A stretch of 64,000 bases of DNA. It comes from Ideonella_A sakaiensis_A. GTDB taxonomy: Bacteria; Pseudomonadota; Gammaproteobacteria; Burkholderiales; Burkholderiaceae_C. The notes under the pieces are model-generated. The model did not search any database, had not been told where the DNA came from, and saw nothing but the letters and a program-made list of their open reading frames with translations. A program made the position numbers and the translations under genes. This document shows, in pieces, positions 1 to 8,140 of the stretch (position 1 is the first letter of the stretch; every line of letters begins with the position of its first letter). The stretch covers positions 3,348,001 through 3,412,000 of the forward strand of contig NZ_CP182947.1 of NCBI RefSeq assembly GCF_048320135.1. The letters are read 5' to 3'.

Positions 1-1332
1 CAGCGGCAGCGGATCGAGCATCAGAAAGATCTGCAGCGGCAGCTTGGCGTCGGCAACCGCCTGGTAGCCATCGTTGACGATCTGGGAGATCGCGGTACCA
101 CCGAATACCGTCATCCACAACACACAGGCGAGTGATGGGACGATCAGCACCGAGATGATGAATTCGCGCACCGTGCGGCCGCGCGAGACGCGGGCGATGA
201 ACATGCCGACGAACGGCGACCAGGAAATCCACCAGGCCCAGTAGAAGGCGGTCCAGCCCTGCGAGAAGTTGGCGTCCTCGCGGCCGAATGGATTGGCCAG
301 GCCCGGCAGATATTGCGCATAGGCGCCGAGGTTGGCGAAGAAACCGGTGGCGATCGCCAGCGTCGGACCGACAACGATGACGAACAGCAGCAGCAGGATC
401 GCCAGCACCATGTTGATCTCGGACAGCCGCTTGACGCCGGCGTCGAGGCCGGCCAGCACCGAGATCAGCGCGATCGCGGTGATGCCGATCACCAGCACGA
501 TCTGCGTCGTGTTGCCGAGTTCGACGCCGAACAGGTAGTTCAGCCCGGCTGCCGCCTGCGAAGCGCCGAGGCCGAGCGAAGTCGCCAGGCCGAACATCGT
601 CGCGAGCACTGCGAGGATGTCGACGACGTGGCCGGGCCAGCCCCAGATCCGCTCGCCGAGCAGCGGGTAGAACACCGAGCGCATCGTCAGCGGCAGCCCC
701 TTGTTGAACGAGAACAGCGCCAGCCCGAGCGCGAGGATCGCGTAGATCGCCCATGGGTGCAGGCCCCAGTGGAAAATCGTCGCCGCCATCGCCAGTCGCC
801 GCGCAGCTTCCGGATCGCCGGCGGCCGCGCCGAGCGGTGCCCAGTCGGTGCGCACTCCGGCTTCGCTGGTGACGCCGCCCATCGAACTCGAGAAGTGCGA
901 CAGCGGTTCGGACACGCCGTAGAACATCAGGCCGATGCCCATGCCTGCGGCGAACAGCATCGAGAACCAGCCGAGATAACCGTAGTCGGGCTTCGCCAGC
1001 GTGCCGCCGAGCCGCACCTTGCCGAGCGGGGATATCGCCAGGCCGATGCAGACGATGACGAAGACGTTGCCGGAGATGATGAAGAACCAGTCGAGGTTCG
1101 ACGTCAGCCAGCCGCGCAGCGCAGTGAAGATCGGCTCGGCCTGGGTCTGGAACATCAGCGTCAGCAGCACGAAGGCAATCACCGACAGTGCGGACACCGC
1201 AAACACGCGGTTGTGGATATCGAGCCCGAACGGCCCGAGGTTGACGACGATGTTGTCCTGGCCGATCTTGTAGTCGGTATCGATCGGAGTGACCTTCCCC
1301 GCTGGGGCCATGGGATCGTGTGGCTCTGCCAA
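1..1332 (-). CDS. BCCT family betaine/choline/carnitine transporter (3' end cut by window)
   Basis: Inner-membrane secondary carrier for quaternary-ammonium osmolytes such as glycine betaine. 444 codons are visible and the C-terminus lies outside the window. The family signature is clear: a Trp-rich stretch reading FYWAWWISWSPFVGMFIARV, followed by SRGRTVREF. FHWGLHPWAIY and AAGMGIGLMFYGVSEP, also typical of BCCT carriers, lie further upstream. Multiple hydrophobic segments run through the protein. I chose the TTG at 1332-1330 because AGGAG lies 7 nt upstream of it; the first ATG (1311-1309) is seven codons later and has no comparable ribosome site. It is divergent from a GrdB/PrdB-like gene at 1503, which suggests a shared link to betaine or a related amine. 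The exact substrate is not determined. Confidence 0.93.
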   Translation of the reverse strand, partial: MAEPHDPMAPAGKVTPIDTDYKIGQDNIVVNLGPFGLDIHNRVFAVSALSVIAFVLLTLMFQTQAEPIFTALRGWLTSNLDWFFIISGNVFVIVCIGLAISPLGKVRLGGTLAKPDYGYLGWFSMLFAAGMGIGLMFYGVSEPLSHFSSSMGGVTSEAGVRTDWAPLGAAAGDPEAARRLAMAATIFHWGLHPWAIYAILALGLALFSFNKGLPLTMRSVFYPLLGERIWGWPGHVVDILAVLATMFGLATSLGLGASQAAAGLNYLFGVELGNTTQIVLVIGITAIALISVLAGLDAGVKRLSEINMVLAILLLLFVIVVGPTLAIATGFFANLGAYAQYLPGLANPFGREDANFSQGWTAFYWAWWISWSPFVGMFIARVSRGRTVREFIISVLIVPSLACVLWMTVFGGTAISQIVNDGYQAVADAKLPLQIFLMLDPLPL

Positions 1333-1360
1333 GGCGCTCTCCTCGTTGTTAGAGTGGGAT

Positions 1361-1379
1361 CCGCGGCAGCGTGCCGCGG
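1361..1379. repeat. Perfect 8-bp inverted repeat upstream of the BCCT gene
   Basis: CCGCGGCA, a 3-nt loop, then TGCCGCGG, in the 170-bp divergent intergenic region about 30 bp upstream of the BCCT start. There is no T-run, so it is not an obvious terminator. It could be an operator for a regulator of the transporter or the divergent gene, but nothing more can be read from the sequence. Confidence 0.4.
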
Positions 1380-1502
1380 ACCAATACAGCATAGCGGGTT
1401 GCCGATGAACACCAAGCATCAGCGCACGAGCGCGGGGACCATGGGCCGCGCATGCGGCGCCGGTTCGGCCTCGTCGGCTGAACAGCGTAGATCGTGTAGA
1501 GC

Positions 1503-2432
1503 ATGAAACAACTGCAAGAGTTCAGCGCCGCGGCCGATTTCGATGTGCCGGTGCCCTATATGCAACGGGTTCGCGCCTATTACCAGGCACTCGGCTACGG
1601 CGCGCCTTACCGCTGGGCGCACCAGCTCGAGCTGCCGTTTGCACCGCTGGCCAGGCGACTTGCCGAATGCCGTGTCGGATTGGTGACGACCGCCGCGCCC
1701 TACAAGCCCGACGCCGGCGACCAGGGCCCGGGCGCGCCGTACAACGCCGACGCCAAGTTCTACAGCGTCTATGCGATCGACAGCTCGGACGACCACGACC
1801 TGAGGATCTCGCACGTGGCGATCGATCGCCAGCACACCCGGGCCGACGATCCGGGCAGCTGGTTGCCGCTGCAGGCTTTGCGCCGCGCCACTGCAGCCGG
1901 CCTGATCGGCGAGCTCGGGCCGAGGATCTACGGTGCACCGACCAACCGCAGCCAGCGGCGCACGAGCGATGTCGATGCACCTGCAATCGTTGCCGCTTGC
2001 CAGGCCGATCGCGTCGATGCGGCCGTGCTGGTGCCGAACTGCCCGGTCTGCCACCAGACGGTTGCGCTGGTGGCATCGCAACTCGAAGCCGCCGGGATCG
2101 CAACCGTCGTGATGGGCTGCGCGAAGGACATCGTCGAACATGTCGGCGTGCCGCGCCTGCTGTTCTCGGATTTCCCGCTCGGCAATGCAGCCGGCCGCCC
2201 GCACGACCGGGCCTCGCAGGACTTCACGCTCGGCCTCGCGCTGCGGCTGCTCGAGGCCGCGCCGGCACCGCGCACGACAGTGCAATCGCCGCTGCGCTGG
2301 TCGTCCGATCCGGCGTGGAAACTCGACTATTGCAATGTCGACCGCCTGCCGGCCGACGAGCTGGCCCGCCGCCGTGCCGAATTCGACCAGGGCAAGGCGA
2401 GCGCGAAGGCGCTGCGAGACGACGCCGGTTAA
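1503..2432 (+). CDS. GrdB/PrdB-superfamily (glycine/betaine/D-proline reductase-like) protein, cysteine form
   Basis: 309 aa. It resembles the selenoprotein B family of glycine/sarcosine/betaine and D-proline reductases, especially the short proteobacterial members: VGLVTTAAPY, DLRISHVAIDRQ, LGPRIYGAPTN, and near residue 180 VPNCPVCHQT followed by GIATVVMGCAKDIVEHVGVPR. The active-site region carries CPVC, with Cys where clostridial enzymes use selenocysteine; no in-frame TGA is present. Function in an aerobic-type genome is not established. Partner subunits (GrdA/GrdC/PrdA) are absent nearby. The divergent BCCT carrier suggests a small betaine-like or cyclic amino acid substrate. The family assignment is fairly secure; the reaction is inference. 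Confidence 0.75.
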   Translation: MKQLQEFSAAADFDVPVPYMQRVRAYYQALGYGAPYRWAHQLELPFAPLARRLAECRVGLVTTAAPYKPDAGDQGPGAPYNADAKFYSVYAIDSSDDHDLRISHVAIDRQHTRADDPGSWLPLQALRRATAAGLIGELGPRIYGAPTNRSQRRTSDVDAPAIVAACQADRVDAAVLVPNCPVCHQTVALVASQLEAAGIATVVMGCAKDIVEHVGVPRLLFSDFPLGNAAGRPHDRASQDFTLGLALRLLEAAPAPRTTVQSPLRWSSDPAWKLDYCNVDRLPADELARRRAEFDQGKASAKALRDDAG

Positions 2433-2449
2433 GCGCGCCGACGTCGCGT

Positions 2450-3670
2450 TCAGCGTGCGCGCGTCGTGACCTTCACCTCTGAGTGCAGGCTGCGATGCAC
2501 CGGGCATTTGTCGGCGATCTCGAGCAGACTCGCGCGCTGCGCGTCGTCGAGCGGCCCGACCAGTTCGATCACCCGTTCGATGTGGTCGACCTTGCCGCTG
2601 CGGGTTTCGCAATCGGCGCAGTCGCTGGCGTGGATCTTCTGGTGGTTCAGCAGCACATGGGCATTTTCCAGCGGCCACTGCTTGCGCTGCGCAACCATGC
2701 GCAGCGTCATCACGGTGCAGGCACCGAGCGCAGCCAGCAGCAGGTCGTAGGGGCTCGGGCCGAGGTCGTCGCCTCCGACCGAGGCCGGTTCGTCGCCGAT
2801 CAGGCTGTGCCTGCCGGCCTCGATGCTGACGGCAAAGCGGCCGGTGCCGCGCTCGCTGACACGCACCTGTTGATCGCCCGGCGCCGCTGCGGCTGGCGCC
2901 TGCGAGGCGGCAGCCGGCAGATAGCGGGCAGCCCAGGCGGCGATCAGGCCGGCGGCGTAGCGGGCATCGGTTTCGCGGGCCAGCAGGTGATCCGCACCAT
3001 CGAGCGAAACGAAGGATTTCGGATGCAGCGCCTGCTCGAAAATCCGCCGTGCGTTGTCGATGCCAACCACCGAATCATCCGGCGCGTGCAGCAACAGCAG
3101 CGGCCGGCGCAGGCGGCGGATGCGCTCGGCCTGCGGCTGGCCGGCGACGTCGTCGAGAAATTCGCGTTTCAGCGTGAACGGGCGGCCGCCCAAGGTCACT
3201 TCGGCCCGGCCATCGGCTTCGATCCTGGCCAGCCCGTCGCCGAACAGATGCGTCACGTGCGCCGGATCGAAGGGCGCAGCCAGCGTCGCGACCGCCAGTG
3301 CATCGGAAATCCGGTCAGCTGCCGCAAGCACCGCGGCGCCGCCGAGCGAATGGCCGACCAGCAGAGCCGGCGCGCCATGTTCGTTGCGCAACCAGTCGGC
3401 CGCGGCGACCAGGTCGTCGACATTCGAGCTGAAATCGGTATTGCCGAAATCGCCGCCGCTGCCGCCGAGGCCGGTGAAATCGAAACGCAGCACGCCGAAA
3501 CCGGCCTCGGCCAGCGCGCGGGCAATGTAGGCGGCCGCCTTGCTGTCCTTCGAGCAGGTGAAGCAATGGGCAAAAACCGCCCAGGCCCGCGCCGGGCCAT
3601 CGGGCGTGTCGAGCCGTCCGGCCAGCGGGTGGCCTTGGCTGCCGGCAAATTCGATTCGGTTGCTGGGCAT
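2450..3670 (-). CDS. Alpha/beta hydrolase fused to an OsmC-like domain
   Basis: 406 aa, starting at ATG 3670 behind AGGAG; upstream in-frame codons are not homologous. Residues 1-255 are an alpha/beta hydrolase with nucleophile elbow GHSLGG (Ser108), an acid in HAPDDS (Asp198/199) and His228 in DGADHLL. Residues 265-406 are an OsmC/YhfA fold with the two peroxidatic cysteines, Cys318 in ALGACTV and Cys389 in DKCPVHRSL. OsmC proteins reduce organic hydroperoxides; the fused hydrolase may release or process an ester or lipid substrate. An additional CADC motif (351-354) lies in the OsmC part. Fusions of this type are known in proteobacteria. Likely cytoplasmic, as there is no signal peptide. 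Confidence 0.9.
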   Translation of the reverse strand: MPSNRIEFAGSQGHPLAGRLDTPDGPARAWAVFAHCFTCSKDSKAAAYIARALAEAGFGVLRFDFTGLGGSGGDFGNTDFSSNVDDLVAAADWLRNEHGAPALLVGHSLGGAAVLAAADRISDALAVATLAAPFDPAHVTHLFGDGLARIEADGRAEVTLGGRPFTLKREFLDDVAGQPQAERIRRLRRPLLLLHAPDDSVVGIDNARRIFEQALHPKSFVSLDGADHLLARETDARYAAGLIAAWAARYLPAAASQAPAAAAPGDQQVRVSERGTGRFAVSIEAGRHSLIGDEPASVGGDDLGPSPYDLLLAALGACTVMTLRMVAQRKQWPLENAHVLLNHQKIHASDCADCETRSGKVDHIERVIELVGPLDDAQRASLLEIADKCPVHRSLHSEVKVTTRAR

Positions 3671-3789
3671 GGCAAATCGTCTCCTGTCGTGGTCGGCAGC
3701 GCTTCGGATGAAGTCGGCCGGGCGATGCCGATCTTGCATCGTCGGCTGCGCCAATTGACCGCCGGCAGCGATTTCGGCAGCATCCGGCG

Positions 3790-4398
3790 ATGGATTTCCA
3801 GGTCTGGCTGATTTATTTTCTGGCCGCCACCGGGCTGTCGTTGTCGCCCGGCCCGAACGGGCTGCTTGCATTGACCCACGGTGCGCTGCACGGCCGCAAG
3901 GCGATCTACACGATCGCCGGCGGTGCGGTCGGCTTCGTCGTCATCATCGCATTGTCGATGTTCGGCATCGGCGCGTTGCTGCAGACCTCGCTGGTCTGGC
4001 TGATGGTGCTGAAGTGGCTGGGCGCCGGCTACCTGGTCTGGCTCGGCGTGCAGGTCTGGCGCTCGCCGCCGATCGGACTGTCGGTCGAGCACGCGGGAGC
4101 AACGCGGGCCGGCTGGTCGATGTTCCGCCAGGGCGCGTTGTCGGCGCTGACCAATCCGAAGGCGCTGCTGTTTTTTGCCGCGTTTCTGCCGCAATTCATC
4201 GATCCGGCGCGCAGCCTGATGCTCCAGTTCGTCGTGATGGCGACGACCTTTGCCGCGATCGAAATCGCGACCGAGACCTTCATCGCCAGCCTTGCCTCGC
4301 GCATCAGCCCGTGGCTGCGCCGGGTCGGGCGGCGTTTCAACCAGGTCTGCGGCGGCATCTTCATCGCGATCGGCGTGGTGTTGCCACTTCGCGGCTAG
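3790..4398 (+). CDS. LysE/RhtB family amino acid exporter
   Basis: 202 aa inner-membrane protein with about five to six hydrophobic helices. The N-terminal SPGPNGLLALTHGALHGRK and the central ALTNPKALLFFAAFLPQFI are the LysE/RhtB signatures. These proteins export amino acids or their derivatives (lysine, homoserine, threonine, leucine). The substrate is not predictable from sequence. It stands alone, divergent from the hydrolase-OsmC gene with a 119-bp gap; no strong Shine-Dalgarno is visible before the ATG. Confidence 0.9.
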   Translation: MDFQVWLIYFLAATGLSLSPGPNGLLALTHGALHGRKAIYTIAGGAVGFVVIIALSMFGIGALLQTSLVWLMVLKWLGAGYLVWLGVQVWRSPPIGLSVEHAGATRAGWSMFRQGALSALTNPKALLFFAAFLPQFIDPARSLMLQFVVMATTFAAIEIATETFIASLASRISPWLRRVGRRFNQVCGGIFIAIGVVLPLRG

Positions 4399-4534
4399 GC
4401 TGTCGCGGCCTGTCGGCCGCCCGCCGGCTGCGCCGTGCTGGCCCCGTCAAGCAGGCGGCGATTGTGCCGATATACCGCAGATCAGCATTCTCTGGCGCCC
4501 ACCCGATGGGCGGCCGACCGGGCGCGATCTTTCC

Positions 4535-6946
4535 ATGAGCAGTATTCCTCTTCCGCCGGGTTGGCAGGGTTTCCTCGCGCGCTGGCGCCAGGATTTCCAC
4601 GTCTACCGGGCGACGGATCCGGATTCGGCGGCGATCCGTGCACGCCACATGCAGTCGATCGGCCGGCTGACACCGCTGATGATGTTCGCCAACCTGGCCG
4701 GCGGCGTGCTGCTGGCCACCTCGCTGCGCGAACGGGTGCCGATGTGGGAACTGGCGCCATGGCTGGCGATGCTGCTGCTGGTCTGCGGGTCGGCGATCCA
4801 CAACTGGTGGGATCATCTGCAGCATCCGCGAGCCGAGGTATCGCCGGCGGCGATCCGGCGCGCGGTCAGCGGCGCAACCCTGTTCGGCCTGCTGTGGGGC
4901 GGCGCGGCGGTCGCCTGGCTGGCGTCGATTCCGCTCGAACAGCAGCTGCTGCTGGCGACGCTGGTCGTCGGCATGATGTGCGGCGGCGCGTTTGCGCTTG
5001 CCTCGGTACCGCAGGCGGCGTCCGCCTACCTCGGCATCATCACGCTGGCATCGGTCGTCGCGCTGCTGCGCGCCGGTGGCGTCGTCTACCTGAACATGGT
5101 CGTGCTGGTGCTGGTCTACGGCTGCTTGCTCGGGCTGTGTGTATTGACCAGCGCGCGCATCCATACCGCGCGGCTGGTGTCCGAACGCGAGGCCGAGCGC
5201 CAGGGGCAGCTGGTCGAACTGCTGCTGCGCGACTTCGAGGAGCATTCGGCCGATCTGTTGTGGGAGGTCGGCTGCGACGGCCGGTTCAGCCGCGTCTCGA
5301 CCCGCCTTGCCGGCGCCTTCGGCCGCAGCGAAGCACAGATGCGGGGCACCGGACTGATCGAGATCATGGTCCGGCAGCTGCCTTTCGACCAGCCCGAGAC
5401 CCACGTCAACCGGCTGGCCGCGACGATTGCCGCCGGCAAGCCCTACAAGGACCTGATCGTGCCGGTGCAGACGGTGATCGGGCCGCGCTGGTGGTCGCTG
5501 ACCGCCCGGCCACTCGAAGGCGAAGGTGGCGGCATCGTCGGCTGGCGCGGGGTGATCGCCGATGTCACCGATGCCCATCTGGCGCAGGAGCGCCTGGAGC
5601 ATCAGGCCCATTCGGATTCACTGACCGGTCTGGCGAACCGGCTGCAGCTGCGCGAGCACCTGCAGCGCGCGGTCGAGGATGTGCAGGTGATGCCGCAGGC
5701 GGCGACGCCGTTTGCACTGATCTGCCTCGATGTCGACTTCTTCAAGGCGATCAACGATGCGCTCGGCCATTCGGTCGGCGATGCGGTGCTGATCGAAGTT
5801 GCCAACCGGCTGCGCGGCAGCCTGCGCGAGGCCGACCTGGCGGCACGGGTCGGCGGCGACGAATTTGCGATCGTGATCGACCTCGCCGATGGCACGCCGC
5901 AGCTGCATGCGATGGCCAGACGCATCGTGCGCGCCTTGTGCCAGCCGTTCCGGGACGGCGACCACCTGGTGTCGCTGAGCGTCAGCATCGGCATCGCGAT
6001 CGCGCCCGACCATGGCACGACGCTCGACGAGCTGCTGACCCACGCCGACCTCGCGCTGTACGAGGCGAAGGAACGCGGCCGTGGCCGTTACGAACTCTTC
6101 ACGCCGGTGCTCGGCGAGCGGCACCGCCGGCGGACGATGATTGCCCAGCAGCTGCGTGGTGCGCTCGACCGCAATGAACTGTCGCTGGCCTGGCAACCCC
6201 AGGTCGACATCGCCAGTTGGCGGATCGTCGGCGCCGAGGTGCTGCTGCGCTGGCAGCATCCGACGCTCGGCCATGTCTCGCCGGCTGATTTCATTGCCGT
6301 CGCCGAGGAGTCGGGGCAGATCAATGCGATCGGCGCCTGGGTGCTCGAGCAGGCCTGCCTCGGCGCGGCGAATCTGCCGGATTCGATCAGCGTGTCGGTC
6401 AATGCGTCGACCGCGCAGCTGATGCAGGAAGATTTTGTCGACCTCGTCGCCCGCGCGTTGCAGCACTCGGCGCTGGCCCCGCAGCGCTTGAAGATCGAGA
6501 TCACCGAGTCGCTGTTCATGGATGCGGTGCCGGTGGCATTGGCGAACCTGCACGGCCTGCGGGCACTCGGTGTCGCGATCTCGCTCGACGATTTCGGCAC
6601 CGGCTTCTCGTCGCTCGCCTACCTGCTGCGTTTTCCGTTCGACGTGCTGAAGATCGACCGATCGTTCGTGCTCGAAATGATGGCGCGCGACGATGCCCGC
6701 GCGCTGGTGCGCTCGATTGTCGAGATGGCTGCTTCGCTCGGCATGGGAACGGTTGCCGAAGGCGTCGAGGACGTCGACCAGCTCGACGTGCTGCGCCAGG
6801 CCGGTTGTGCGCAGATCCAGGGTTATCTGGTTGCCCGGCCGATGCCGCTGCCGCAACTCGAGCTGATGCTGATCGACTGGAAGCAGGGCGCGGGCAGGCC
6901 GGACCTGCAGGCCACGCGCACGCCGGCCGAGCGCGTCGCCGCCTGA
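4535..6946 (+). CDS. Membrane-anchored PAS-GGDEF-EAL cyclic-di-GMP protein
   Basis: 803 aa. The N-terminal ~200 residues hold about six hydrophobic helices (MASE-like sensor). A PAS-like segment follows (about 235-355), then GGDEF and EAL domains. The GGDEF active site is intact (VGGDEF, Gly440 region) and the product-inhibition RxxD site is present as READ five residues before it. The EAL domain reads GAEVLLRW in place of EAL, with DDFGTGFSSL and VLKIDRSFV present. It therefore probably makes c-di-GMP and may also hydrolyse it; the Val in EVL is a common active variant. A longer open frame extends upstream, but the ATG at 4535 begins the homologous protein. Monocistronic. Confidence 0.93.
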   Translation: MSSIPLPPGWQGFLARWRQDFHVYRATDPDSAAIRARHMQSIGRLTPLMMFANLAGGVLLATSLRERVPMWELAPWLAMLLLVCGSAIHNWWDHLQHPRAEVSPAAIRRAVSGATLFGLLWGGAAVAWLASIPLEQQLLLATLVVGMMCGGAFALASVPQAASAYLGIITLASVVALLRAGGVVYLNMVVLVLVYGCLLGLCVLTSARIHTARLVSEREAERQGQLVELLLRDFEEHSADLLWEVGCDGRFSRVSTRLAGAFGRSEAQMRGTGLIEIMVRQLPFDQPETHVNRLAATIAAGKPYKDLIVPVQTVIGPRWWSLTARPLEGEGGGIVGWRGVIADVTDAHLAQERLEHQAHSDSLTGLANRLQLREHLQRAVEDVQVMPQAATPFALICLDVDFFKAINDALGHSVGDAVLIEVANRLRGSLREADLAARVGGDEFAIVIDLADGTPQLHAMARRIVRALCQPFRDGDHLVSLSVSIGIAIAPDHGTTLDELLTHADLALYEAKERGRGRYELFTPVLGERHRRRTMIAQQLRGALDRNELSLAWQPQVDIASWRIVGAEVLLRWQHPTLGHVSPADFIAVAEESGQINAIGAWVLEQACLGAANLPDSISVSVNASTAQLMQEDFVDLVARALQHSALAPQRLKIEITESLFMDAVPVALANLHGLRALGVAISLDDFGTGFSSLAYLLRFPFDVLKIDRSFVLEMMARDDARALVRSIVEMAASLGMGTVAEGVEDVDQLDVLRQAGCAQIQGYLVARPMPLPQLELMLIDWKQGAGRPDLQATRTPAERVAA

Positions 6947-6996
6947 AGCGAGCGAATCGGCGCCGGCCGGTTCGACCGGCACGGTCGCAACCGCGC

Positions 6997-7395
6997 TCAG
7001 GCTGTCGGCGGCGGCAGGGCCTCCAGCATGCTGAGCCGGTTGCCCTCGGTATCGGTGAATGCCACATAGCGACCGACGCCGGGAATCAGCATCGGCTCGC
7101 CCAATACCTTGCCACCGCCGGCCTCGACACGCCGCATTGCCGCGGCGATGTCGTCGACACCGATCACCACCGATGGATGCTGGCCCGGCATGTCGGGTCG
7201 GTGCGGGAACATGCCGCCGTCGATCGCGCCGGCCGGTGCGCCCGGCCGCGCATCGTCGAGCGCGGTCGTCAGCAGCAGGTAATTTCCCATCTCCTCGCCG
7301 AGCATCTGCGTCTGCCAGCCAAAAGTCGCGGCATAAAACGCGGCCGCCCGGTCGCGGTCGTGATAGGGCATCTCGAAGTGGACGACGGGATCCAT
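6997..7395 (-). CDS. VOC (glyoxalase/bleomycin-resistance) family protein
   Basis: 132 aa, one vicinal-oxygen-chelate module: FEMPYHDRDRAAAFYAATFGW at the N-terminus, then VVIGVDDIAAAMRRVEAGGGKVL and a final FTDTEGNRLSMLE. It belongs to the small glyoxalase-like group whose substrate is usually unknown. I chose ATG 7395 (MDPVV) because GGAG sits 7 nt upstream; an ATG two codons earlier would have only 2 nt spacing. Convergent with the GGDEF-EAL gene and divergent from the DUF3833 lipoprotein gene. Confidence 0.85.
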   Translation of the reverse strand: MDPVVHFEMPYHDRDRAAAFYAATFGWQTQMLGEEMGNYLLLTTALDDARPGAPAGAIDGGMFPHRPDMPGQHPSVVIGVDDIAAAMRRVEAGGGKVLGEPMLIPGVGRYVAFTDTEGNRLSMLEALPPPTA

Positions 7396-7462
7396 CGGCA
7401 TTCTCCGGTCAGGTCGGGCCACAACAATAACCCCTCTGCGCCAATTCGGACAGATCCAATAC

Positions 7463-7497
7463 TTGAACGACCGAAAAGTGACTGATTGGTATATAAT
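7463..7497 (+). promoter_or_regulatory. Candidate promoter for the DUF3833 lipoprotein gene
   Basis: A perfect TATAAT (7492-7497) in a locally AT-rich stretch lies 55 bp before the start at 7553. The best -35-like hexamer, TTGAAC (7463-7468), is 23 bp away, longer than ideal, so use of this -35 is uncertain. Confidence 0.35.
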
Positions 7498-7552
7498 CTG
7501 ACCTATCGTTTCGTGGCGCTTGTCACATCGCACTCGATTTCGGAAGTCCATC

Positions 7553-8113
7553 ATGAAGACACTGTTGTTGCCGCGCATGGCGAGCCGCTGGACCTTGCTG
7601 ATTGCGCTGCTCAGCGCGCTGGTGCTGCTGTCTGCGTGTGCCGGACCGCGGCTCGCTGATCATTCGGGGCAGACCCCGGTCTTTGATTTCAAGCGCTATT
7701 TCAGCGGCCGGGTGCTGGCGCATGGTCTGGTCAGTGACCGCGGCGGCAAGGTGCTGCGTCGCTTCGTCGTCGACATCCAGGCCAACTGGGCGGGCAATAC
7801 CGGAACCCTCGATGAGCGCTTCGTCTACGACGACGGCGAACGGCAACGGCGTGTCTGGACGGTGCAGATCCAGCCCGATGGCTCGCTGGTCGGCAACGCG
7901 GCCGACGTTGTCGGTCAGGCGGTCGGCCGCTCGACCGGCCCGGCGTTCAACTGGCGCTACACATTGGCATTGCCGGTCGACGGCACGGTCTACGAGGTGC
8001 AGTTCGACGACTGGATGTACCAGGTCGACGAGGATGTCGTGCTGAACCGGGCCACGATGAGCAAATTCGGCGTCCGCGTCGGCGAGGTGCTGTTGTCGTT
8101 TCAGCGCCGCTGA
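7553..8113 (+). CDS. DUF3833 family lipoprotein
   Basis: 186 aa. The N-terminal hydrophobic segment ends in a lipobox, LLSAC, giving a lipidated Cys near residue 27. The rest matches DUF3833: YFSGRVLAHGLVSDRGGKVLRRF, then DERFVYDDGERQ, and a C-terminal DDWMYQVDEDVVLNRATMSKFGVRVGEV. Such proteins are predicted outer-membrane-associated lipoproteins of unknown role. I chose ATG 7553 over an in-frame start 11 codons earlier because it directly begins the signal peptide. Confidence 0.85.
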   Translation: MKTLLLPRMASRWTLLIALLSALVLLSACAGPRLADHSGQTPVFDFKRYFSGRVLAHGLVSDRGGKVLRRFVVDIQANWAGNTGTLDERFVYDDGERQRRVWTVQIQPDGSLVGNAADVVGQAVGRSTGPAFNWRYTLALPVDGTVYEVQFDDWMYQVDEDVVLNRATMSKFGVRVGEVLLSFQRR

Positions 8114-8140
8114 CGCCGGCGCCTCGGCGTCACCGTCGCG

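Noticed and set aside
1361..1379. Terminator for the gene at 1503 or for the BCCT gene
   Set aside because: It lies upstream of both divergent genes and has no T-run.
1503..2432. Selenocysteine in the GrdB/PrdB-like protein
   Set aside because: The active-site codons are Cys codons and no in-frame TGA occurs before the stop.
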